The notes below the pieces were generated by a model. The model was not told where the DNA came from and ran no database searches. It saw nothing but the letters and a program-made list of their open reading frames with translations. Below are positions 53,337-62,112 of a stretch of 64,000 nucleotides of DNA, one piece after another. Every line of letters starts with the position of its first letter. Position 1 is the stretch's first letter. Source of the DNA: an uncultured Lachnospiraceae bacterium (GTDB taxonomy: Bacteria; Bacillota; Clostridia; Lachnospirales; Lachnospiraceae). Location: the NCBI GenBank assembly GCA_900548905.1, contig URMK01000001.1:62001-126000 (forward strand), read 5' to 3'. A program made the translations under genes and the position numbers.

Positions 53337-53678
53337 GTGAATATACAGATTTTCGGAAAGACAAAATGCTTTGACACGAAAAAGGCCGAACGTTATTTTA
53401 AAGAGCGCGGCATTCGGTACCAGTTTATTGATTTGAAGGAAAAAGGGATGAGCAAGGGAGAACTGAATGCGGTAAGCCAGGCGGTGGGCGGACTCAGCGC
53501 TCTGCTTGATGAAAACTGCAGGGATAAGGATGCCCTGGCAATCGTGCGCTACATTGCGGAAGAGGACAGGGCGGAGAAGCTTCTGGAAAACCAGCAGGTA
53601 ATCCGGACACCTGTCGTGAGAAACGGAAAAAAAGCCACCGTTGGATACCGGCCGGAGATATGGAAGGGTTGGGAGTAA
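53337..53678 (+). CDS. ArsC/Spx-family protein
   Basis: 113 residues with the thioredoxin-like ArsC fold: IQIFGKTKCFDTKKAERYFKERGIRYQFIDLKEKG, ending TPVVRNGKKATVGYRPEIWKGW. The N-terminal Cys11 is kept but the second Cys of a CxxC is replaced (CFDT). This is common in the YffB/Spx-like branch and argues against a role as a classical arsenate reductase. The GTG start follows TAGGAG. Function uncertain. Confidence 0.85.
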   Translation: MNIQIFGKTKCFDTKKAERYFKERGIRYQFIDLKEKGMSKGELNAVSQAVGGLSALLDENCRDKDALAIVRYIAEEDRAEKLLENQQVIRTPVVRNGKKATVGYRPEIWKGWE

Positions 53679-53700
53679 ATTATGGGAAGAAAAATGGAAC

Positions 53701-53736
53701 AAAAATGCCCGTCACAGTCTCAAACAGTGACGGGCA
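53701..53736 (-). terminator. Terminator of the truncated ATPase gene
   Basis: TGCCCGTCAC pairs with GTGACGGGCA; on the minus strand the stem is followed by TTTTT. Confidence 0.8.
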
Positions 53737-53741
53737 ATTAC

Positions 53742-54560
53742 TTAAAGGAGTTCTTTCGTCTTCCGTGCAAGATATAATGGTATATTGGTGATGAGGCCGT
53801 TTTTCAGATACCCCCTCTTGGAAAAACGAATGGCATATTCCGGCTGCTTTTCGGCAAGGTAACGTTTGAAAGAGGGCGCAGACTTATCATCGCCGCCCTT
53901 TGTTTCCACCGGAATGATATCTGTCCCATACTGGATTACAAAATCAATCTCGCCGCTTTTATCTGAATAATACCTCGGTTCTACCTCAAATTGTCCATGA
54001 AGCTGCTGCAGGACATAGTTTTCGGTCAGAGGGCCTTTGAACTGATAGTTATTTTTGAGAAGGATTGCACTGTTGTCCAGCCCGGCCATGTGTTTGAGAA
54101 GCCCGGTGTCAAATACAAAGAGTTTGAACTGTTCCATTTTGTCAAAAGCCGAAAGCGGATGCTCCATTTTTGATACATTGTATATGCGGTTGAGCATACC
54201 GGCAGATACCAGCCACTCAATCGCTTCTTCAAAGTCTCTGGCCCGTGCGCCGTCACGGACTGCCCCATACATAAACTTTTCATTGGATTTGGCAAGCTGT
54301 GATACTATGCTTCGGAAAACCATCAGGATCCGTCCGCTGTTTACCTTCCCGTTGTGCTTGGAGAAGTCATTTTCATACACCTCTATGAGTTCCTTCTGAA
54401 TCTGTGCTACCTTCGCCGGATCTTTGTACTTGACCCACGACGAAACACACTCCGGCATTCCGCCTATGATAAGATAGTAGTTGTAGGCGTCCAGAAAACG
54501 GTTATGAAAGATTTCCTCGATCTGCTGCCCTTTTTGGATGCTGTCATAATAGGTGCGCAA
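53742..54560 (-). pseudogene. DUF4143 ATPase, C-terminal fragment
   Basis: 272 residues match the C-terminal half of AAA_14/DUF4143 proteins: NRFLDAYNYYLIIGGMPECVSSWVKYKD, LVSAGMLNRIYNV, LFVFDTGLLKHMAGLD, TENYVLQQLHG and the nuclease-like EIDFVIQYGTDIIPVETKGG. The N-terminal ATPase half with its P-loop is absent. Homology stops near YYDSIQKGQ (about 54550), where a plus-strand gene fragment begins. The frame runs on for a few codons with unrelated sequence. The intact family includes mobile-element and defence-associated ATPases of uncertain function. This copy should be inactive. Confidence 0.85.
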
Positions 54561-54562
54561 AG

Positions 54563-54973
54563 GTGTTTCCGTTTTTTCAAATTGACGGAATCCGTTTGGG
54601 GATCCGGATTTGCTTTGAGGTCCGTTTCCCGGAATTTTTCAGGGAACTGTACAGAGAAAAGGCAGAAGTATGCCTGGTATCCTTCTGTGATAGTTCCAGG
54701 GAGGAAAATACAGCGCGCTATGAGCTGATAAAAGCCCATCTGCGGACACGGGCGGTGGAAAATGTATGTACGGTTTTGGCTGTGAATAACAGCTCCTTCT
54801 TCCAGACCGCACCTACCGCAGTTTTCGATCCTGACGGGGCCGTGCTTCTGGAAATGGACAGGCATAAAGAAGGCCTTCTTATTTATGATTATGAAAAAAG
54901 GAACGACACCTTCGGCATGCGGGGGAGGAGGGAGATTTCCGATGAATTACGGAGAAACTGCTCCCATACATAA
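54563..54973 (+). pseudogene. Carbon-nitrogen hydrolase, C-terminal fragment
   Basis: 136 residues read VFPFFQIDGIRLGIRICFEVRFPEFFREL, the nitrilase-family segment around the nucleophile Cys (ICFEVRFPE), and continue to a normal C terminus (DPDGAVLLEMDRHKEGLLIYDYE). The first half, with the catalytic Glu and Lys, is missing. There is no ribosome site at the GTG. The break falls at the same point as that of the divergent ATPase fragment, so both were truncated in one event. Confidence 0.85.
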
Positions 54974-55048
54974 AGCAGTTTTTGCAGCAGTGCGGACGGG
55001 TCTGCACATTCATGCGCAGACCGTTTGGAGATGTGGCGGCAATACGTT

Positions 55049-56398
55049 TTAATTCTCAAATCCGTGAATCCAGTCCGCTTTCAGGAAATAGATGAGAAAA
55101 ACAAGGGAACTCAGCGTCCAGGTCAGGGGATATGCCCAGAAAATCACGTTGATGACCGGGATGATTTTTACCGCAATGCTGATATAAGTGATACGGATAA
55201 TACACCAGCAGCACATCATTACCAGCATGGGGACTGTGGCCTTCCCTGCACCTCGCAGGATGCCTGCCACGCAGTGGGAAAAGGCAAGTAAAAAATAGAA
55301 AAGGGTCACCGTACGGGCCTGAGTGGTACCAAACGAAACCACCTGCGGATCGTTGTTGAAGGCGGCTATCAGGACAGGGGCAAGCCCATAAATCAGGATA
55401 CCAACCAGCTCCGCCATCACGACGGAACAAAGGATGCCGAAGCGTGCCCCTTTTTTGGCGCGGTCATATTTACCGGCACCCAGATTCTGGCTGATAAAAG
55501 TGGTCATGGACATGGCAAAACAGGTAATGGGCAGAAAACCGAAGCCTTCTATTTTGGAGTATGCCCCGCAGCCTGCCATAGCCATTTTCCCAAAGCTGTT
55601 AATATTGGCCTGTACCACCACATTGGCGATGGAAATGATGGAATTCTGAAAACCGGAGGGAAGGCCGTTTTGTATGATCTGCTTCAGGAAAAAGAAGTCA
55701 AAACGGATGTTTCGGAAATGTACCCGGTAATCCTCCGGGCTTCTGGACAGCCGCAGCAGACACAGGATGGCGCTGACAAACTGCGAGATGATGGTAGCCA
55801 TGGCCGCGCTTCCCACGCCAAACCCCATGACCCCAACGAACAGCAAATCCAGCAGTATGTTAACGACGGAAGAAATGATCAGATACACCAGCGGATGCCT
55901 GCTGTCGCCCACGGACTGCAGAATCCCTACAAAAATATTATAAAGGACAAAGGCAAGGGAACCGCAGAAATAAATCCGGAAGTAAAGGATGGAATTGGGC
56001 AGGACATCCTGTGGGGTTCCCATCCAAAGCAGCAGCTGCGGCGTAAGTAAAACACCGATTACCGTCAGTGCAACACCGGCAGCAAGCCCGAAAGCGATGG
56101 TAGTATGTATGGCCTTCTGTACCTTATCTATCTGTCTCGCCCCATAAAATCTTCCGATCACCACTCCCGCACCTATGGCGATGCCGTTAAAAAAACCCAC
56201 CAAAAGGAATATCAGGCTGCCGGAAGAACTGACGGCGGCAAGGGCTTCACTGCCCAGAAAGTTCCCTACAATAAGAGAATCTGCCGTGTTATAAAGCTGC
56301 TGGAAAAGATTCCCCAGAAAAAGAGGAACAGCAAATGCTATTATCTTTTTCCAAATCGTACCTTCCGTCATCAGTGTAGTTTTAGATGCTTTATCCAT
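55049..56398 (-). CDS. MATE family efflux transporter
   Basis: 449 residues, twelve membrane helices, starting DKASKTTLMTEGTIWKKIIAFAVPLFLGNLFQQLYNTADSLIVGNFLG, the DinF/NorM-like branch. The second half has the related NGLPSGFQNSIISIANVVVQANINSFG. It pumps cationic compounds using Na+ or H+. The start has GGGAGAGGCG upstream on the minus strand. Monocistronic; a hairpin (GGTCTGC / GCAGACC, 54999-55022) lies just past its end. Confidence 0.93.
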   Translation of the reverse strand: MDKASKTTLMTEGTIWKKIIAFAVPLFLGNLFQQLYNTADSLIVGNFLGSEALAAVSSSGSLIFLLVGFFNGIAIGAGVVIGRFYGARQIDKVQKAIHTTIAFGLAAGVALTVIGVLLTPQLLLWMGTPQDVLPNSILYFRIYFCGSLAFVLYNIFVGILQSVGDSRHPLVYLIISSVVNILLDLLFVGVMGFGVGSAAMATIISQFVSAILCLLRLSRSPEDYRVHFRNIRFDFFFLKQIIQNGLPSGFQNSIISIANVVVQANINSFGKMAMAGCGAYSKIEGFGFLPITCFAMSMTTFISQNLGAGKYDRAKKGARFGILCSVVMAELVGILIYGLAPVLIAAFNNDPQVVSFGTTQARTVTLFYFLLAFSHCVAGILRGAGKATVPMLVMMCCWCIIRITYISIAVKIIPVINVIFWAYPLTWTLSSLVFLIYFLKADWIHGFEN

Positions 56399-56740
56399 TA
56401 CGCCTCTCCCTGTTTTTCGTATCTTTCCCTCTAAAATAACGGTTTACTGCGGCGGCTTATTTATAACCGCCAATTTTCTATTATATCACAGTAAACCAGA
56501 AAAGAAAGCCTGAACTGTTACTATAATCAGGCTTGCCGCCATTACGCTTTCTTACGGTCTGCGCAGTTCATGCGCCGGCCTCCCCTCACAGGACGGAGAA
56601 GGCCGCAAAGGGCAGAATATGCATGATTAAGGTAAAGAAAAGACAAGCAAAAGCATGAAAAATACGGTATAATTTATAACAGTACAGGCGGGCGGGAAAA
56701 GCAGCAGAACCGCCGGCCGAGTTCAAGGAGGATATTGGAA
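56399..56740. other. Intergenic region between divergent genes
   Basis: No gene was seen. A hairpin AAGCCTGA / TCAGGCTT spans 56506-56534. On the plus strand TATAAT at 56668-56673 is a likely -10 for the isomerase gene, without a good -35. On the minus strand TATAAT near 56482-56477 is a candidate -10 for the MATE gene. Confidence 0.45.
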
Positions 56741-57385
56741 ATGAAAATTGCATTGATTAATGAAAACAGTCAGGCGGCAAAGAATGCCCAGGTGGAGGCC
56801 GTTCTTAGAAAAGTAGTAGAACCGAAAGGACATGAGGTGTTCAATTACGGAATGTACGGTGCGGAGGATACCCATCAGCTTACCTACGTACAGAATGGTA
56901 TTCTGGCCGCTATTCTGCTGAATTCCGGAGCGGCCGACTATGTGGTTACAGGCTGCGGCACCGGTGAAGGGGCCATGCTTGCCTGCAACGCTTTCCCCGG
57001 CGTGCTCTGCGGACATATTGTGGATCCTTCCGATGCCTATATGTTTTCCCAGATCAACGATGGGAACGCCATTGCCCTTCCTTTTGCCAAAGGCTTTGGA
57101 TGGGGGGCGGAACTGAACCTGGAATATATTTTTGAGAAACTGTTTGAAGGCGAGAGCGGACAGGGATACCCCAAGGAACGGGTAATCCCGGAGCAGCGCA
57201 ACAAAAAAATCCTGGATGAGGTAAAAAAGGTTACCCATAACGATCTGTGTACGATTTTGAAAAATCTGGATCAGGAACTGGTAAAGGGAGCTATTGCAGG
57301 AGACAGATTCGGTGCGTATTTCTTTGCAAACTGTAAATGTGATAAGATAGCGGCCTGTGTTAAGGAACTGCTGGAGAATAACTGA
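56741..57385 (+). CDS. RpiB/LacA/LacB-family sugar-phosphate isomerase
   Basis: 214 residues. KIALINENSQAAKNAQVEAVL opens the Rossmann-like fold, and the family signature GCGTGEGAMLACNAFPGVLCG carries the phosphate loop and Cys. A C-terminal extension of about 60 residues (KKILDEVKKVTHNDLCTILKN) is longer than in RpiB itself, a subgroup annotated as RpiB/LacA/LacB family. It interconverts aldose and ketose phosphates; the sugar is unknown. The ATG at 56741 has AAGGAGG upstream. Confidence 0.88.
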   Translation: MKIALINENSQAAKNAQVEAVLRKVVEPKGHEVFNYGMYGAEDTHQLTYVQNGILAAILLNSGAADYVVTGCGTGEGAMLACNAFPGVLCGHIVDPSDAYMFSQINDGNAIALPFAKGFGWGAELNLEYIFEKLFEGESGQGYPKERVIPEQRNKKILDEVKKVTHNDLCTILKNLDQELVKGAIAGDRFGAYFFANCKCDKIAACVKELLENN

Positions 57386-57468
57386 GAAGCAGCGGCAGCC
57401 GGTCTGATGTACACGGAAGCGGTCATGCCGCATCGCTGACATTGTCCTGTGAAAAATGGAAAGTGACA

Positions 57469-57496
57469 TAACCGTTCAGACAGGTCTGAACGGTTA
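57469..57496 (+). repeat. Perfect 12-bp hairpin
   Basis: TAACCGTTCAGA / TCTGAACGGTTA with a CAGG loop. No T-run. The right arm plus one base (TCTGAACGGTTAC) recurs at 7981-7993. Confidence 0.65.
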
Positions 57497-57511
57497 CAGA
57501 TTTACGGAAAG

Positions 57512-57564
57512 ACCGGCAGAACCTCCAGGCGGGAGTGGTATCCCTTTGGCAGCTGCCGGTTTTT
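57512..57564 (+). promoter_or_regulatory. Terminator / attenuator before the second plus-strand MATE gene
   Basis: ACCGGCAG (57512-57519) pairs with CTGCCGGT (57553-57560), followed by TTTT. The loop contains CCTCC and GGGAG, which can pair. It lies 44 bases before the ATG, so it either ends the isomerase transcript or attenuates the exporter gene. Confidence 0.6.
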
Positions 57565-57607
57565 CCGGTATATGGTGTATGGCATATGGCGGAAAAGGAG
57601 AGGGAGC

Positions 57608-58972
57608 ATGGCAGCCTCGGATATGACAAAAGGAAGCATTGCAGGGCATCTGATCCGGTATTCGGTGCCGCTGGTGGTTGGAAATCTGTTTCAGCTTGCT
57701 TATAATGCAGTGGATTCTATCATTGCAGGAAGGTTTATCGGAAAAGAAGCGCTGGCAGCCCTGGGAACGGCAGGGCCGGTTATGAATATCATCATTCTCG
57801 GGATATCCGGTATCTGTATGGGAGCGGGTGTCCTGATGAGCGGCTTCTTCGGTTCCGGGCGTAAGGAAGAACTGAAAAAAGAACTGTCCACCACCCTTTT
57901 GTTCGGCTTGTATTTCTCCCTGGCGGTCGCCGCGTGCGGTATCCTTTTTGCCAGGCCCCTGTTACGTCTGCTCCGGGTGCCGGACAGCGTTCTGGATGAT
58001 GCCTGTGTATATCTTACGATCATTATTTCAGGGGCACCCTTCACTTACTTTTATAACGCGCTTGCAGCGGCTCTGAAAAGTGTGGGAGATTCGGGCACGC
58101 CGGTCAAGTTTCTGATGTTTGCTTCCCTGCTGAACGCAGGGCTGGATCTCATTTTTATCGGTCTCCTGGGTTTTGGGATTGTCTGTTCTGCCGTAACAAC
58201 CGTTGTCGCGGAAAGTGTATCGGCCATTCTTACCTGGATCTACATAAAGAAACGGATCCCTTTGCTTCATCCGGACAAGGAGACTTTCCGTATCGATCCC
58301 GGACTTCTGAAGAAAACGCTCCGCTACGGGGGCGTTACGGCGCTCCAGCAGGCTTGCCAGCCGGTTGGCAAGCTGCTGGTCCAGGGAGCGGTAAATCCTT
58401 TAGGGGTGGACGTGATAGCCGCATTCCAGGCAGTGAACAGAGTGGATGATTTTGCGTTTACCCCGGAACAGAGCATTTCCCATGGTATGACTACCTTTAC
58501 CGCCCAGAACCTGGGCGCGGACAGGACACGTAAGGAGAGGGAAGGGCGGGTACGAGACGGCCTGCGGATAGGGCTGCTGATGGAATTCCTGTATTGGATT
58601 TTCATTTTCCTGGTGGTTTTCCTGGCCCGGGAGCCGCTTATGAAAGCATTTGTAAGCGGCGGGGAAGGCGGGATCGTGGTGGAACTGGGAAGCAGATATC
58701 TGAAGACCATGGCATTTTTCTATCTTTTCCCGGCCTTTACCAACGGACTGCAGGGGTATTTCCGGGGAAGAGGGAAAATGGGGATAACACTGGCGGGCAC
58801 CTTTATCCAGACGGGTATAAGAGTGGCGGTTACCTATGTGGCGGCTCCTGTTTTGGGGATTTACGGCGTGGCATTTGCCTGTGCGGCGGGCTGGAGCGTC
58901 ATGCTCCTTTTTGAGGTGCCGTATCTGCTCCTTACCGGAAAAAAAGAAACAGGCTGCAGAAGGGAAGAATAA
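57608..58972 (+). CDS. MATE family efflux transporter
   Basis: 454 residues, twelve helices: GHLIRYSVPLVVGNLFQLAYNAVDSIIAGRFIGKEALAALG and, in the second half, KKTLRYGGVTALQQACQPVGKLLVQGAVN. The ATG at 57608 follows AAGGAGAGGG. A terminator-like hairpin stands in the leader. The GH28 gene follows after 2 bases, an unusual operon partner for an exporter. The substrate cannot be inferred. Confidence 0.93.
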   Translation: MAASDMTKGSIAGHLIRYSVPLVVGNLFQLAYNAVDSIIAGRFIGKEALAALGTAGPVMNIIILGISGICMGAGVLMSGFFGSGRKEELKKELSTTLLFGLYFSLAVAACGILFARPLLRLLRVPDSVLDDACVYLTIIISGAPFTYFYNALAAALKSVGDSGTPVKFLMFASLLNAGLDLIFIGLLGFGIVCSAVTTVVAESVSAILTWIYIKKRIPLLHPDKETFRIDPGLLKKTLRYGGVTALQQACQPVGKLLVQGAVNPLGVDVIAAFQAVNRVDDFAFTPEQSISHGMTTFTAQNLGADRTRKEREGRVRDGLRIGLLMEFLYWIFIFLVVFLAREPLMKAFVSGGEGGIVVELGSRYLKTMAFFYLFPAFTNGLQGYFRGRGKMGITLAGTFIQTGIRVAVTYVAAPVLGIYGVAFACAAGWSVMLLFEVPYLLLTGKKETGCRREE

Positions 58973-58974
58973 AA

Positions 58975-61593
58975 ATGAGCATAAAAACAGCAACAGGGGC
59001 CCGCCTGCGGGCAGAGGATCTGTACCAGGAAAAAAGATATGTAATTACGGCATATGGAGCCGTTCCCGGAGGAAATCCGGTGGATAATACAAAGGGGATA
59101 AACCAGGCGGTTGCCGCTGCTGCAGAAGACGGCGGCGGGACCGTAGTGGTACCGGAGGGAGAGTTTAAAACCTATACGATCCGGCTCTATTCCGGGGTAA
59201 ATCTTTGTCTGGAAAAAGGAGCCGTTCTTCGTGCCGCACGCACGGATATCCGCCATTCCTATGAAAAACAGGAGGGAGAAGGCGGCAGCTATGACCGGCC
59301 GGAGGTAAACCGGTATGTGGGAATACAGGATCACGGGCATACCTATTTTGCAAACAGCCTGCTATATGGGGCGGACATTTCCAATGTCATGCTTTATGGG
59401 GAAGGCATGATTGACGGCAGCTGTTTTGACGGCGGTTTTCGTACGTATGTGCTGCAGGGAGGCGATCCCGAGGAGCCGGAATACAGACAGGAACCGGGAG
59501 TGGGGGGAGAATACGGTGAGTGGTTCGGCAACAAGGGGATTGCCCTGGTGCGCTGCCGTAACGTGGTGATTAAAGGGATTTCCGTTGTTATCGGCGGCCA
59601 TTTTGCCATCATAGCCGAGGGTGTGGAAAATATGCTGGTGGAGGATGTCCTGGTGGATACCACCAGGGATGCGCTGGACGTGGACTGCTGCCGGAATGTA
59701 ACCGTCAGAAACAGTGTTTTTAATTCCCTTACTGATGATGCGCTTGTTATGAAGGCATCCTTTGGGGCGGGAAAATTTATGCCTCTCAAAAATGTACTCA
59801 TAGAGGACTGTAAGGTGAGCGGTTATGATGCGGGAAGTGTCTATGCGGGAGTATATACCCGGGAAAAGCTGGTAGCGGCAGATCGAGGCGGCCCCACAGG
59901 AAGGGTAAAGCTCGGAACCGAATCCACCTGCGGTTACGAACAGGTCACCATACGCCGGGTACGGTTTGAACGTTCCCGGGGATTTGCCCTGGAGGCGGTG
60001 GACGGATCGGACCTGAAGGATATTCTTTTTACGGATTGTGATATGGATAATATCAGCAGTTCCCCCATTTTCATCCGTGCGGGAGACAGGTGCCGGTTTC
60101 CTGTCACCGGGAACAGCAGCGAAGAACGGACGGAGGCGGGAAAAGGGAATGTGCGTCTGGACAACCGGAAATGGATTCTGCCCGACAGGGACGGCTATAC
60201 CCGTTACCCCGCCCTGCGATACAGCCCTTCTTACAGGAAGGAACGACAAGTTACTATTGACGGCCATTCTTCTTTCTTTGTAGTGAATCCGGACGCCCCT
60301 GCGGCAGTGAATGAAGCGAACCTTCAACGGGAGGGAGATCGCTGTTACGGAAAACGGTATCATTTTGCTGTCGGTGCCTATGAGGCGGATCGGGAGAAGC
60401 CCCTGGCGGCATGGGAGGAACCATGTTATGCCAATGCCTGCGGCAGCGGCCATATGGCGTGCGTTTCCGATATTGAGATCAGCAATGTAAGGATTACCAA
60501 TGCGGATCCCAGGTACCCTATCCTGTTAATGGGGCTTGCAGACAGCCCGGTCCGCCGGGTATGCATGAAAAATATCCGGGTCGAATACCGGGGAGGTCTG
60601 TCCATGGAGCACGCGGCGGAACAAAGACAGCTCAATACCAACTGGGACTATGTCCAGTATGGAGCAAAACCCCACGTACAAAGCCTGCCCTGGCTGGTGA
60701 ACACTTTTTTCCTGAAGGAGGAAGGCCTGCTTCCCCGGGCGGATTGGGACAGGGAAACAGGCGGCTGGAAAGCAGATCCTTATAACGTGCCCGAGCTGCC
60801 GTATGTTTATCCGGAACCGGAAAACTGGGGCATTCTTCCCGCCTATGGATTGTATGCAAGACATGTGGAGGATTTGACTCTGGAACAGGTGTCCTTTACC
60901 TGGAAAACAGAGGATGGCCGGCACGCGGTGGTATTGGACGACGCATCCCGCGTCAGCCTTACGGAAGTAACCGCAGATATAAAAGCAGGCGTGGAGCATG
61001 CCGCCGTCGTGGAAAGCGCCTTCCGCAGGCCCACAGGCAGGGAATATATCCTGCACCAGCCTTACATGGGGAACGAAGTGAGGGATGCGGTCTTTCCCCC
61101 GGACTGGAGGGTGAAAGAAGTGGACATTACCGCCCCTGCCCCCGGGACGCCTCCGGATGAATATTATTCGTATCCCACGCTGCCCTGCCCGGAGAATGGG
61201 TACAGTTATCCGGTAGAAACAGACGAATATCCGCTGCCTCTCACCGTTTACCGTCCTTTTTTTGCCATGCCGGCAAAATATGAGGGCAGAACCGGCGAAG
61301 TTATCAGAATTCCGGTTAAGGTGCGCAATCCGGCTTCCGAGATTTCAGAAAAAGAACTGAATGGGCGGATATACAATGAAACGGCGGAAGTCTGTGATTA
61401 TGCGGTAAAGGGCCTCGAAAGCAGCATGAAAATCCGCGTGTCAGAACTGCCGGAGGGTGCCGTTTTCCTGGAAGATCAGATGGAAATCCGCTGGACTCCC
61501 GGAAAAGGCCAAAAAGGAGAATTCCGTATCCGGCTTACAGTGGATGACGGGATACTGGAGGAGTATGGGGAATGTAAGGTGGTGATCTGCTGA
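58975..61593 (+). CDS. Glycoside hydrolase family 28 protein (polygalacturonase-like) with C-terminal extension
   Basis: 872 residues, no signal peptide. The N-terminal pectate-lyase-like opening (YGAVPGGNPVDNTKGINQAVAAAAEDGGGTVVVPEG) leads into a right-handed beta-helix (to about 450). The region DTTRDALDVDCCRNVTVRNSVFNSLTDDALVMKAS holds the acidic residues expected at a GH28 site. The last 120 residues look like an Ig-type domain (YRPFFAMPAKYEGRTGEVIRIPVK). It probably cleaves an alpha-galacturonide or rhamnogalacturonan-derived linkage in the cytoplasm. Only 2 bases separate it from the MATE gene. Confidence 0.88.
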   Translation: MSIKTATGARLRAEDLYQEKRYVITAYGAVPGGNPVDNTKGINQAVAAAAEDGGGTVVVPEGEFKTYTIRLYSGVNLCLEKGAVLRAARTDIRHSYEKQEGEGGSYDRPEVNRYVGIQDHGHTYFANSLLYGADISNVMLYGEGMIDGSCFDGGFRTYVLQGGDPEEPEYRQEPGVGGEYGEWFGNKGIALVRCRNVVIKGISVVIGGHFAIIAEGVENMLVEDVLVDTTRDALDVDCCRNVTVRNSVFNSLTDDALVMKASFGAGKFMPLKNVLIEDCKVSGYDAGSVYAGVYTREKLVAADRGGPTGRVKLGTESTCGYEQVTIRRVRFERSRGFALEAVDGSDLKDILFTDCDMDNISSSPIFIRAGDRCRFPVTGNSSEERTEAGKGNVRLDNRKWILPDRDGYTRYPALRYSPSYRKERQVTIDGHSSFFVVNPDAPAAVNEANLQREGDRCYGKRYHFAVGAYEADREKPLAAWEEPCYANACGSGHMACVSDIEISNVRITNADPRYPILLMGLADSPVRRVCMKNIRVEYRGGLSMEHAAEQRQLNTNWDYVQYGAKPHVQSLPWLVNTFFLKEEGLLPRADWDRETGGWKADPYNVPELPYVYPEPENWGILPAYGLYARHVEDLTLEQVSFTWKTEDGRHAVVLDDASRVSLTEVTADIKAGVEHAAVVESAFRRPTGREYILHQPYMGNEVRDAVFPPDWRVKEVDITAPAPGTPPDEYYSYPTLPCPENGYSYPVETDEYPLPLTVYRPFFAMPAKYEGRTGEVIRIPVKVRNPASEISEKELNGRIYNETAEVCDYAVKGLESSMKIRVSELPEGAVFLEDQMEIRWTPGKGQKGEFRIRLTVDDGILEEYGECKVVIC

Positions 61594-61672
61594 CTATGAA
61601 GTATAAAGGAAATCAGCAGAAAAGATGCGGAAATTTTTTTGGAACAGATAGAAGCATAAGCACAAATAACAA

Positions 61673-61725
61673 TTGACATACCTAGATAATCTATGTAATA
61701 TATAATACATAGATTATCTAGGTAT
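61673..61725 (+). promoter_or_regulatory. PadR-type promoter with perfect 20-bp-arm palindrome
   Basis: TTGACA at 61673-61678, 17 bases, TAATAT at 61696-61701. Starting at the last base of the -35, the arm ATACCTAGATAATCTATGTA (61678-61697) is repeated inverted at 61706-61725 around 8 bases of spacer. The inner ATGT...ACAT matches PadR half-sites. Six T follow, so the RNA could also form a terminator-like hairpin. Confidence 0.85.
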
Positions 61726-61779
61726 TTTTTGTCAGACAAAAAATTTTGTTTTTCGCTACATACAGAAAGGAGACAGCAA

Positions 61780-62112
61780 ATGGATAAGAAAATGATGGCG
61801 GTGGGAACCTCCATGCTACTTCTGAAGCTTTTGGAAAAGGAGGATATGTATGGCTATCAGATGATTAAGGAATTGGAGGAACGCAGTGAGAAGGTGTTTT
61901 CCCTGAAGGAGGGCACCCTGTATCCTCTGCTGCATACGCTGGAGCAGCAGGGAGATATTGAGAGCTTTGAGCAGCCTGCGCCTACCGGGAGAGTGCGCAG
62001 ATATTACCGGATTACCCCCAAAGGGAGAAAGACCCTGACAGGGAAAAAAGGGGAATGGTCAGCCTACGAAAAAGCGGTTAATCTGGTCCTGGGAGGTGTT
62101 ATCCATGCATAA
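61780..62112 (+). CDS. PadR-family transcriptional regulator
   Basis: 110 residues, a winged helix: LLKLLEKEDMYGYQMIKELEERSEKVFSLKEGTLYPLLHTLEQQGDIESFEQ, then RRYYRITPKGRKTL. The length is standard. The ATG at 61780 follows AAGGAG. The gene overlaps the next one by 8 bases, so the two are coupled, and the large palindrome over the promoter makes autorepression nearly certain. The inducer is unknown; cell-wall-active compounds would fit the FtsW-like partner. Confidence 0.93.
   Translation: MDKKMMAVGTSMLLLKLLEKEDMYGYQMIKELEERSEKVFSLKEGTLYPLLHTLEQQGDIESFEQPAPTGRVRRYYRITPKGRKTLTGKKGEWSAYEKAVNLVLGGVIHA

Noticed and set aside
53337..53678. Arsenate reductase of an arsenic resistance operon
   Set aside because: The second active-site Cys is missing and no arsR, arsB or acr3 gene is near.
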